From Micrococcaceae bacterium UBA7136 (lineage in GTDB: Bacteria > Actinomycetota > Actinomycetes > Actinomycetales > Micrococcaceae): a stretch of 5,995 nucleotides of DNA. The position numbers and the translations under genes are program-made. Below the pieces are notes generated by a model. That model had not been told where the DNA came from. It worked only from the letters and a program-made list of their open reading frames with translations, and did not search any database. The stretch covers positions 1,254-7,248 of the forward strand of contig DKXC01000086.1 of NCBI GenBank assembly GCA_002492045.1. Direction: 5' to 3'. Positions 1-5,665 of this stretch are shown here, piece by piece; the stretch's first letter is position 1, and every line of letters begins with the position of its first letter.

Positions 1-1840
1 CCGCCTCAAAAAGGCCCATGATAGCGTCCAAATCTCGGTTAGCCCGCTCAGAGCCCTCACCCCCGGCCAGGGCCTGCGCCTTCCAGATCTCAGCCAGCCC
101 CGAAGCCTGCCAGAGGGCCCAGAGGACGCTACCGGGAGAGGCCGCAGGCTGACTCAAGGCCTGGGCCCCGGCAGTCAGAACCCGGCTGAGCCGGCGGGCA
201 GCCTGGCTAGCTGACCGCTGAGGCAAAAGCTGAGGATGAACCAGGGCCTCCACCAGCAAATCGTCGCTGGCCCGGCCCCCACCCGAACGCAACTCGGCAG
301 CCCGCAGGTGCTGGCGCAGACGGCGGACCTCCAGGCTACTGGCCCCACCCAAACGGGAGGTCAGCAGGGCCGTAGCAGTCTCAGCTTGAAGACCCCAGGC
401 CGGTGAAGTCTCAGGCTCCCCCTCGGCCCCCAGCTGAGCCTCCTGCTGGCGAATCCGCTGGGTGTGCAAAATCAGGCCCAGGGCATCCAGGAAGGGCCGC
501 ACCGCCGGCTCATCCCGCAAGGGGGTGGCAGCCGCCGCCGTTCGCACCGGCAGGCCAAGACCAGCCAGGGCCCGCTTGAGGCGGGAAATATCGGAGCTCT
601 GACGCACCACAATAAGATTCTGCGAGTAGGGCAGCCCCCGGTAGAGGTGGTCCTCAAGAATCATCTGGGCCAGCAGCTGGTTCTCCTCCTGCTGGCTAGC
701 TAGCAGCAGGCCCTGGACGGCCCCCTCCCCCCGCTGGGCCTGGCCCTCCTCGGGGCTAGCATCCGCCTCTGGCACCCTGAGTTGACGCTCATAGACCGCC
801 CCCGGAATCTGGGGCAGACGGGCCGCCAGGTGAGCCCAGGCATCAGCCAGAGGCTGGGCCATCCGCCAGGAGTCCGTCAGGTAGTGACGCTCTAGGCCCC
901 GCCCATAGATCCGGTCCAGCAGACTGAGCAGGCCAGGCTGAGCGCCACGGAAACCCTGCACCACCGTATCCCCACAAGCCGCCAGCAGCAGCCTGGGCTG
1001 AAAGGCCAGGGCCGGGGTCACCGCTTCCAAGCCAGCCGGATCAAGACCCCGGCTAGACATAGCAGAGGGGGCAGAAAGCACCTCCAGGCTAGGAGCCGTC
1101 AAGAGGGTCAGCAGCCGGTAAATAGAAGGAGTCAGCTCCTGGACATCATCCACCAAAACCAGCCGCAAACGCCGACGCTCAGCAGCCAAAAAATCAGGCT
1201 GAGCCAGCAGCAAACGCACCGCCTCATGAATCAAAGCCGCCGGATCATAGGCGTTAGGGGCCCGCAGATTCCGCACCTGCCGGTACTCCCGGTAAAGCCC
1301 AGCCACCGCCGCCCAGACCGGACGCCCCTGGGAAGAAGCCAAATCCTCCAGCTGCTGGGCCGAAAGATCATACTCAGCCAGACGGTCAAAAAACTCGCGA
1401 ACCTCCTGCCGGAAACCAGCCGTCGGCAGAGCCTCAGACAGGTCATCAGGCCAGGCAAGAGGCTTACCCTGACCCAGCCGGTGCCCCTCCAACAGCTGGC
1501 GAATCAACACATCCTGCTCAGGACCACTCAAAAGCTTAGGAGCCTCAGTCAAAGCAGGCAGATAACCGGCAGCCTGGCCCCGCAGCAGCAGGTCAAAAGC
1601 ATAAGCCTGCCAGGCCCGCACCGGCGGAGAAGACACCGTAGCAGCCAGCCCCTCCATGAGCTGCTGCCGAAAACGAGTAGCAGAAAGACGAGAAGGCGTC
1701 AGCACCAGCAAACCAGACTCCGGCTGGCCAGACTCCAAATAAGCCCTCGCCTCCTGCAAAAGCTGGTAGGTCTTACCGCTACCGGGCGCCCCCAACAGCA
1801 GCCGAACCCCAGCGGGCTTCTGCCCCTGACCTTCTAACAT
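1..1840 (-). CDS. adnA: AdnA-like UvrD/RecB-family ATP-dependent DNA helicase (probable helicase-nuclease subunit), N-terminal ~613 residues, 3' end outside window
   Basis: Reading the minus strand from the ATG at 1840 gives an uninterrupted frame to the left edge. The start carries a Walker A motif GAPGSGKT (residues 17-24), followed by a motif Ia-like stretch LVLTPSRLSATRF (about 45-57), a Walker B/motif II LVLVDDVQELTP (about 227-238), a motif III-like ACGDTVVQGFRGA (about 288-300) and a motif IV-like LTDSWRM (about 321-327). This order is that of UvrD/RecB superfamily 1 helicases. In Actinobacteria a first gene of this type is usually AdnA of the AdnAB helicase-nuclease, which resects double-strand breaks and carries a C-terminal RecB-like nuclease. 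That domain and any adnB would lie beyond the left edge, so the AdnA assignment is inference. The motor looks degenerate: motif II has Asp-Asp where DExQD has Asp-Glu, and motif III is about two residues short. An in-frame alternative ATG lies at 1861. Helicase family is near certain; the exact subunit is less so. Confidence 0.83.
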   Translation of the reverse strand, partial: MLEGQGQKPAGVRLLLGAPGSGKTYQLLQEARAYLESGQPESGLLVLTPSRLSATRFRQQLMEGLAATVSSPPVRAWQAYAFDLLLRGQAAGYLPALTEAPKLLSGPEQDVLIRQLLEGHRLGQGKPLAWPDDLSEALPTAGFRQEVREFFDRLAEYDLSAQQLEDLASSQGRPVWAAVAGLYREYRQVRNLRAPNAYDPAALIHEAVRLLLAQPDFLAAERRRLRLVLVDDVQELTPSIYRLLTLLTAPSLEVLSAPSAMSSRGLDPAGLEAVTPALAFQPRLLLAACGDTVVQGFRGAQPGLLSLLDRIYGRGLERHYLTDSWRMAQPLADAWAHLAARLPQIPGAVYERQLRVPEADASPEEGQAQRGEGAVQGLLLASQQEENQLLAQMILEDHLYRGLPYSQNLIVVRQSSDISRLKRALAGLGLPVRTAAAATPLRDEPAVRPFLDALGLILHTQRIRQQEAQLGAEGEPETSPAWGLQAETATALLTSRLGGASSLEVRRLRQHLRAAELRSGGGRASDDLLVEALVHPQLLPQRSASQAARRLSRVLTAGAQALSQPAASPGSVLWALWQASGLAEIWKAQALAGGEGSERANRDLDAIMGLFEA

Positions 1841-1870
1841 GTCAGCCTCCCTCTCTGGCATGGACCCTCC
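1841..1870 (-). promoter_or_regulatory. Two consecutive ribosome binding sites and start codons for the adnA-like gene
   Basis: On the minus strand a GGAGG (complement of 1846-1850) lies 5 nt before the ATG at 1840. A second GGAGG (complement of 1866-1870) lies 4 nt before an in-frame ATG at 1861. The longer form would add seven residues, MPEREAD. I chose 1840 because its spacing is slightly better and the Walker A motif then starts at residue 17, but 1861 is possible. I see no convincing -35/-10 pair for this gene. Confidence 0.6.
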
Positions 1871-1934
1871 CGGTTCACATCGTTCCCTACAATTCCACCA
1901 CGGCCAGGCCCAGCAGGGAAAGGCCAAAGGGGGC

Positions 1935-1943
1935 TGTGGATAA
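1935..1943 (-). promoter_or_regulatory. Perfect DnaA-box nonamer (TTATCCACA) in the divergent intergenic region
   Basis: The plus strand reads TGTGGATAA, so the minus strand reads TTATCCACA, the classical high-affinity DnaA box. It is about 95 bp upstream of the adnA-like start and 58 bp upstream of the exonuclease start, just upstream of the exonuclease promoter. I noticed no second consensus box nearby. A fixed 9-mer on either strand is expected about 0.001 times by chance in this 160-bp spacer and about 0.05 times in the whole window. A regulatory or DnaA-titrating role is inference. Confidence 0.45.
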
Positions 1944-1964
1944 AGATTTTCTGGCTACCCACCC

Positions 1965-1994
1965 TTGGGAGCCAGCCTTAAGAAGCGCTAATAT
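1965..1994 (+). promoter_or_regulatory. Probable promoter of the exonuclease gene, giving a leaderless or near-leaderless mRNA
   Basis: TTGGGA (1965-1970, four of six matches to TTGACA) and TAATAT (1989-1994, fits the actinobacterial TANNNT -10) are separated by 18 bp. The -10 ends 7 nt before the ATG at 2002, which would place the transcription start on or next to the first base of the start codon. Leaderless mRNAs are common in Actinobacteria. No Shine-Dalgarno sequence with usable spacing precedes this ATG, which fits. Confidence 0.55.
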
Positions 1995-2001
1995 CAAGGG
2001 T

Positions 2002-2688
2002 ATGACTTCATGGACCGACCTGCCCCGCGCCACCTTCGACCTAGAAACAACCGGCATCGACCCCAAAACCGCCCGCATCGTCACCGCCTCCCTGATTCTA
2101 GTCTCACCCGACGGTGACCCCATCCGCTCCGGCGAATGGCTGGCAGACCCCGGCATCGAAATCCCCGCCGAAGCCGCAGCCGTCCACGGCATCAGCACCG
2201 AATACGCCCGCACCCACGGCCAGCCCGCAGCCAAGGTCGTCTACGAGCTAGCCAGCGCCCTGGGTGGCCTCTTCGCCGACGGAGTGCCCGTCATCGCCTT
2301 CAACGCCGCCTACGACTTCTCCGTCCTCCACCACGAACTAGCCCGCTACGGCTACCCGCCCCTGACCTGCTACCCCGTCCTAGACCCCCTGGTCATCAAC
2401 AAGCAGGTTCACAAGTACAAGAAGGGCAAGCGAACCCTAGAAGTCCTGGCGGCTGAATACAGCGTCGACCTCGACAATGCTCACACTTCCAAGGACGACG
2501 CCCTGGCCGCCGAGCGCCTGCTGACCGCCATGAGCTTTGAATACCCAGAAATTGAGCAGCCCGCCAGCGACCTGCACCAGCAGCAAATCGGCTGGGCCGC
2601 CGCCCAGGCAGCCGACCTGCAAGCCTACTTCGACCGGATCGGCAAGCAAGAGCGGGTCAACCCGGCCTGGCCCGTCCGCACCGACTAG
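2002..2688 (+). CDS. DnaQ-like DEDDh 3'-5' exonuclease
   Basis: Predicted 228-residue soluble 3'-5' exonuclease of the DEDDh (RNase T/DnaQ) family. All three Exo motifs are visible: Exo I FDLETTGID with D13 and E15, Exo II FNAAYDFSVL with D105, and Exo III HTSKDDALAAERL with H161 and D166. These residues would hold two metal ions and remove 3'-terminal nucleotides. It has no polymerase, UvrC-like or BRCT domain, so it is a stand-alone exonuclease; whether it proofreads, repairs or degrades RNA cannot be told. The C-terminal region (about 188-228, including LHQQQIGWAAAQAADL) looks helical. The ATG at 2002 is preferred: it sits 7 nt after a -10 box, and the fold starts immediately after it. A GTG at 1936 with AAAGGGGG upstream would add 22 unconvincing residues and would lie upstream of the proposed promoter. 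Third codon positions are overwhelmingly C. It diverges from the adnA-like helicase gene and precedes thrE by 75 bp. Confidence 0.88.
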   Translation: MTSWTDLPRATFDLETTGIDPKTARIVTASLILVSPDGDPIRSGEWLADPGIEIPAEAAAVHGISTEYARTHGQPAAKVVYELASALGGLFADGVPVIAFNAAYDFSVLHHELARYGYPPLTCYPVLDPLVINKQVHKYKKGKRTLEVLAAEYSVDLDNAHTSKDDALAAERLLTAMSFEYPEIEQPASDLHQQQIGWAAAQAADLQAYFDRIGKQERVNPAWPVRTD

Positions 2689-2749
2689 GCCGCATACCTC
2701 ACCAGCGCCTACCACCAGTCACCTAGAGGGCTACTGAAGCAAGATCCCT

Positions 2750-2766
2750 AAGGAATCCTTGAAGTG
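2750..2766 (+). promoter_or_regulatory. Shine-Dalgarno AAGGA and GTG start of thrE
   Basis: AAGGA at 2750-2754 is followed by a 9-nt spacer and the GTG at 2764, which supports that start; the conserved domain begins about 20 residues later. The site lies in a short self-complementary stretch (AAGGAATCCTT), and CCTAGAGGG at 2722-2730 could pair imperfectly with CCCTAAGG at 2746-2753. I see no TANNNT-type promoter in the 75-bp gap, so cotranscription with the exonuclease gene is plausible. Confidence 0.55.
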
Positions 2767-4107
2767 AACCAAGCTTACCCCGCCACCAACAGTATTTACC
2801 TGGGCTCCAGCCAGGCCCAGCACCAAAAAATCCTGGCCCAATCAGCAGTCGTCCTCAAACTAGGCCTGCTCCTCATGAAATCAGGGGCCTCAGCCTACCG
2901 GGTTAAAACCTCCATGGCCCGCCTAGCCAAGGCAGTCGGCCTCGAAGAACACCACGCCCAGATTTCCTTCACCGAAATCTCTACCACCGCCTACGCCGCC
3001 AACAACTTCCGCACCGAAGTCGCCGAAACCCGCACCAAGGGCGTCAACGCCTACAAGATTGACCAGCTAGGCAAGTTCGTCTCCTCCCTGCCCGAACAGC
3101 TAGACCCGGCCGTCGCCGACGCCACCCTAACCAAAATTGACCAGGCCAAGCCCCTCTACGCCCCCTGGGTCCTGGCCCTGGCCGCCGGGGTAGCCTGCGC
3201 CGCCTTCTCCTTCCTCAACCGGGGCGGGGCCCTCGAATGCACCGTGGTTCTGCTAGCAGCCGCAGCCGGCCAGCTTCTGCGCTCCACCCTGGCCCACAAG
3301 GGCATGAACCACATGGCGGTCTGGACCCTCTGCGGCCTGGTCTCGGCCTCCTCCTACGTGCTCATTATGCAGGCCCTGGCCGCCCTGGGCGCTATCAGCG
3401 ACAACCACATGGTGGGTTTCATCTCGGCAGTCCTCTACCTAGTGCCCGGCTTCCCCCTGGTCACCGGCATGCTAGACATTGCCCGCATGGACTTCTCCTC
3501 AGGCATAGCCCGCCTGACCTACGTAGCCCTGCTCCTGCTCTCAGCCTCCTGCTCAGTCTGGCTGGTCTCCGTGGCCTTCGACCTACCCCTCAAGGTAGCC
3601 CCGCCCCAAGACCTGGCCCCGGCCCTGCTCTGGGCCCTGCGCCTACTGGCCTCCTTCATAGCGGCCTTCGGATTCGCCATGCTCTTCTCAGCCACTCCCC
3701 TGGTCTGCTTCTGGGCCGGGCTCATAGCCGCCCTCATCAACCCCACCCGCCTCTGGCTGGTTGAGGCCCAGAGCTGGGCGCCCCACCTAGCCATTATGCT
3801 AGCGGCCCTGAGCGCAGGCATCCTAGCTGAGCTGGTAACACCCCTCTACGGGCGACGCTTCTCTCGGGTTTCCCTCTCGGTACCGGCCGCTGTCACCATG
3901 ATTCCGGGCGTCCTCTTCTACCTGGCCATGGCCAACTTCTCTAACGGCCAGGTGCTCGAAGCCCTAACCACCAGCGTCCAGGTAGTCCTCATTTTCCTGG
4001 CCCTGGGCATGGGCCTGGCCTTTGCCCGCCTGCTCATGGACCGGGACTGGCTCTACGACCGGGACACCCAGAAGCTCTCGGCCCTGCCCGAAGAGCACAT
4101 GCGCTAA
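2764..4107 (+). CDS. thrE: ThrE-family threonine/serine exporter, polytopic membrane protein
   Basis: A 447-residue integral membrane protein, a little shorter than Corynebacterium glutamicum ThrE. The soluble N-terminal part (about 20-125) has the ThrE/YjjP (DUF1212) pattern: an amphipathic stretch LKLGLLLMKSGASAYRVKTSM (about 31-51), then ISFTEISTTAYA and the ETRTKGVNAYKIDQLGKFV segment. About ten hydrophobic segments follow, roughly 132-152, 158-174, 184-208, 216-236, 250-272, 285-307, 308-326, 340-358, 372-392 and 398-422. Two related proline-glycine motifs, LVPGFPLVTGMLD (226-238) and SVPAAVTMIPGVLFY (372-386), sit in the two halves, as expected for a protein joining both ThrE domains. 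The family exports threonine and serine using the proton motive force; substrate here is inferred from the family. It starts with GTG and ends at a strong bidirectional terminator. No signal peptide is seen. The C-terminal tail (about 424-447) is charged and probably cytoplasmic. Confidence 0.88.
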   Translation: MNQAYPATNSIYLGSSQAQHQKILAQSAVVLKLGLLLMKSGASAYRVKTSMARLAKAVGLEEHHAQISFTEISTTAYAANNFRTEVAETRTKGVNAYKIDQLGKFVSSLPEQLDPAVADATLTKIDQAKPLYAPWVLALAAGVACAAFSFLNRGGALECTVVLLAAAAGQLLRSTLAHKGMNHMAVWTLCGLVSASSYVLIMQALAALGAISDNHMVGFISAVLYLVPGFPLVTGMLDIARMDFSSGIARLTYVALLLLSASCSVWLVSVAFDLPLKVAPPQDLAPALLWALRLLASFIAAFGFAMLFSATPLVCFWAGLIAALINPTRLWLVEAQSWAPHLAIMLAALSAGILAELVTPLYGRRFSRVSLSVPAAVTMIPGVLFYLAMANFSNGQVLEALTTSVQVVLIFLALGMGLAFARLLMDRDWLYDRDTQKLSALPEEHMR

Positions 4108-4120
4108 AGATTCCGGGTAA

Positions 4121-4168
4121 GAAAAAGGACCTCCTGACTGATCAATTCAGCAGGAGGTCCTCTTCTTT
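4121..4168. terminator. Bidirectional intrinsic terminator between convergent thrE and hemL
   Basis: A perfect 11-bp stem pairs AGGACCTCCTG (4126-4136) with CAGGAGGTCCT (4151-4161). The 14-nt interior can add a CTGA/TCAG 4-bp stem beyond a bulged A. On the plus strand the stem is followed by TCTTCTTT, and on the minus strand by TTTTTCTT. It can therefore end transcription of both thrE and hemL, whose stop codons are 66 bp apart. It fills almost the whole gap. Confidence 0.9.
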
Positions 4169-4173
4169 AAACC

Positions 4174-5502
4174 CTAGGCTTCCTGAGCCTCAGCGGCAGC
4201 CCGGGCGGCGGCAGGCAGGGCCGCAAAAATCTTCTCCATAGCCTGATCATCATGGGCCGCAGACAGGAACCAGGCCTCAAAGGCGCTAGGCGGCAGGTAG
4301 ACCCCGTCAGTCAGCATGGAATGGAAGAAGGCATTGTAGCGGAAGGTCTCAGACTCCTTAACGTCCTGGTAGTTATGGACGCCCCGCTCAGCAGTACCGA
4401 AAGAAACCGAGAAGAGGTTACCGGCCCGCTGAATAGAGTGATCCACGCCCTGGGCCGTCAGGGCCTGGGTCAGGGCCTCCTGCAACTGAACAGAGCGGGC
4501 GTCAATAGTCTCATAGACGGAAGCATCCGCGGCCTGCAAGGTGGCCAGGCCAGCAGCCATCGCCACCGGGTTACCCGAAAGGGTACCAGCCTGGTAGACC
4601 GGGCCCAGGGGCGCCAGGTACTCCATAATCTGACGCTTACCGCCCAGGGCAGCCATGGGCATGCCACCACCGATAACCTTGCCAAAGGTGAAAATATCGG
4701 GAACCCATCCACCCTCGGAGGGGGCAGCATAACCCCAGTAGCCGGCAGAAGAGACCCGGAAACCAGTCAGCACCTCATCAAAAATCAGCAGGGCACCCTG
4801 CTCCTGGGTGATCTTCCGCAAGAAAGCATTGAAACCCTCAGCCGGGGTGACCACGCCCATGTTGCAGGGGGCAGCCTCAGTAATAATGGCCGCAATCTGG
4901 CCGGGGTGGGCCTCAAAGGCAGCCCGCACAGCCTCCGGGTCGTTATAGGGCAGAACAATGGTCTCAGCGGCGGTCGCAGCCGTCACGCCAGCAGAGCCAG
5001 GCAGAGAAAGGGTCGCCAGCCCAGACCCAGCCTCAGACAGCAGAGCGTCCACGTGGCCGTGGTAGCAGCCCGAGAACTTAATAATCTTGTCGCGGCCGGT
5101 ATAGCCACGAGCCAGACGGATAGCAGTCATAGTGGCCTCAGTGCCGGTAGAGACCATGCGAATCTGCTCGATAGCCCCGGGCAGGGTAGCGTTCATGCGG
5201 TCTACCACCAGCTCAGCCAGCTGGGTCTCAGCCTCAGTAGAAGCACCAAAAGACAGGCCCCGGTCAACCGCCCGGTGGACGGCCTCAATCACAGCTGGGT
5301 GCTTATGGCCCAGCAGGGCCGGGCCCCAGGAACAGACCAAATCCACGTAGCGAGTGCCCTCAGCGTCAGTCAGGTAGGGGCCGGAGGCATCAGCCATGAA
5401 GGCCGGGGTGCCGCCCACCGATTTGAAGGCCCGCACCGGGGAGTTGACGCCGCCGGGAATAACGCGGGAGGAACGGGCAAAGAGGTCCTGGTTCTGGGTC
5501 AC
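4174..5502 (-). CDS. hemL: Glutamate-1-semialdehyde 2,1-aminomutase
   Basis: Full-length 442-residue PLP enzyme of class III aminotransferase fold, converting glutamate-1-semialdehyde to 5-aminolevulinate in the C5 heme pathway. The N-terminus RSSRVIPGGVNSPVRAF (about 10-26) is diagnostic of HemL. Other landmarks are CSWGPALLGHKHP (57-69), the phosphate-binding STGTEATM (118-125), CYHGHVD (146-152), FDEVLTGFR (241-249, with D242 expected to bind the PLP pyridine nitrogen), FTFGKVIGGGMP (271-282) with K275 as the Schiff-base lysine, and GTLSGNP (306-312). The loop ITEAAPCNMGVV (207-218) departs from the textbook EPVAGNMGVV; I believe actinobacterial HemLs often differ here. The GTG start is supported by GAAAGG 7 nt upstream, and no nearby ATG fits. 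It lies downstream of hemB in the same direction, across a 163-bp structured spacer. A 39-codon ORF ends on its start codon. Confidence 0.97.
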   Translation of the reverse strand: MTQNQDLFARSSRVIPGGVNSPVRAFKSVGGTPAFMADASGPYLTDAEGTRYVDLVCSWGPALLGHKHPAVIEAVHRAVDRGLSFGASTEAETQLAELVVDRMNATLPGAIEQIRMVSTGTEATMTAIRLARGYTGRDKIIKFSGCYHGHVDALLSEAGSGLATLSLPGSAGVTAATAAETIVLPYNDPEAVRAAFEAHPGQIAAIITEAAPCNMGVVTPAEGFNAFLRKITQEQGALLIFDEVLTGFRVSSAGYWGYAAPSEGGWVPDIFTFGKVIGGGMPMAALGGKRQIMEYLAPLGPVYQAGTLSGNPVAMAAGLATLQAADASVYETIDARSVQLQEALTQALTAQGVDHSIQRAGNLFSVSFGTAERGVHNYQDVKESETFRYNAFFHSMLTDGVYLPPSAFEAWFLSAAHDDQAMEKIFAALPAAARAAAEAQEA

Positions 5503-5618
5503 AGGGCTACCTTTCGTAGAGTAAAAGTAAACAAAAATTCTTCTAGAACTTGGCTGGCAGATTCCTGCTCGTAGCCTCCCTCTCGTCTCAATTCGCTCAG
5601 CTCATTGAGACGATTCAT
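5499..5618 (-). CDS. Candidate small ORF (39 aa) overlapping the hemL start
   Basis: ATG at 5618 to TGA at 5501-5499 on the minus strand encodes 39 residues, beginning MNRLNELSELRREGG and ending FTFTLRKVAL. The stop overlaps the hemL GTG as GTGA, the usual arrangement for translational coupling. A GGGG lies 5 nt before the ATG, a weak ribosome site. The first half is charged and helix-prone, the end is hydrophobic then basic. I do not recognise it. Against it: only about 16 of 38 codons end in G or C, far below the neighbours, and its first part lies in an inverted repeat that may be the real conserved feature. The frame stays open upstream into the end of hemB, so the start is uncertain. It could be a leader peptide, a real small protein, or chance. 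Confidence 0.3.
   Translation of the reverse strand: MNRLNELSELRREGGYEQESASQVLEEFLFTFTLRKVAL
5510..5548 (-). promoter_or_regulatory. AT-rich segment and Shine-Dalgarno just upstream of hemL, possible hemL promoter
   Basis: The ribosome site GAAAGG (complement of 5510-5515) lies 7 nt before the hemL GTG. Just upstream is the most AT-rich short stretch I see in the window, including TTTTTG and TTTACTTTTACTCT on the minus strand. TACTTT and TACTCT both fit a TANNNT -10, but I see no good -35 at 16-18 bp. A weak or activator-dependent promoter for hemL is possible; transcription reading through from hemB is equally possible. Confidence 0.35.
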
Positions 5619-5664
5619 GCCAGCCCCAATGCCAGCTACTTCGCCAGGATTCTGCCAGCACAAG
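5549..5664 (-). repeat. Large nested inverted repeat / potential structured RNA filling the hemB-hemL spacer
   Basis: The outer arms are CTTGGCTGGCAGATTCCTG (5549-5567) and CAGGATTCTGCCAGCACAAG (5645-5664); they are complementary over 19 positions apart from one mismatch and one bulged A. Inside, GTAGC (5571-5575) can pair with GCTAC (5635-5639), and a perfect 10-bp stem TCGTCTCAAT (5583-5592) / ATTGAGACGA (5604-5613) encloses an 11-nt loop. In the minus-strand transcript the structure begins 1 nt after the hemB stop codon and ends 46 nt before the hemL start. No T-run follows directly, so it is not a standard terminator. It could be a structured leader RNA, an mRNA stabilising or processing element, or a small palindromic (REP/MITE-like) insertion. 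I see no clear target-site duplication, and I match it to no known riboswitch class. Confidence 0.65.
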
Positions 5665-5665
5665 C

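Noticed and set aside
1226..1837. A 203-codon plus-strand frame antisense to the helicase gene
   Set aside because: The product is dominated by Arg, Gln, Pro, Leu and Ser with no motif, while the opposite strand shows Walker A, Walker B and other helicase motifs in order.
1873..1885. LexA/SOS box near the helicase gene
   Set aside because: GTTC occurs twice (GTTCACATCGTTC) as a direct repeat, whereas the actinobacterial LexA site needs GAAC facing GTTC.
1841..2001. Replication origin
   Set aside because: Only a single DnaA box is present. There is no AT-rich unwinding region and no dnaA or dnaN neighbour.
1887..2234. A 115-codon minus-strand frame opposite the exonuclease start
   Set aside because: It covers the DnaA box, the proposed promoter and the Exo I motif on the other strand. 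Its product has no motif.
3237..3764. A 175-codon plus-strand frame within thrE
   Set aside because: It is an alternative reading of thrE, giving a Pro/Arg/Gly/His-rich product without domain features.
4252..5574. A 440-codon open frame on the plus strand opposite hemL
   Set aside because: It is antisense to a clear full-length hemL. Its product has no recognisable domain and is low in order-promoting residues. Long antisense frames are common in GC-rich genes.
5549..5664. Intrinsic terminator, T-box or cobalamin riboswitch between hemB and hemL
   Set aside because: No T-run follows the stems directly, and I see neither the T-box sequence (AGGGUGGNACC-like) nor the B12-box (GCCACUG-like).
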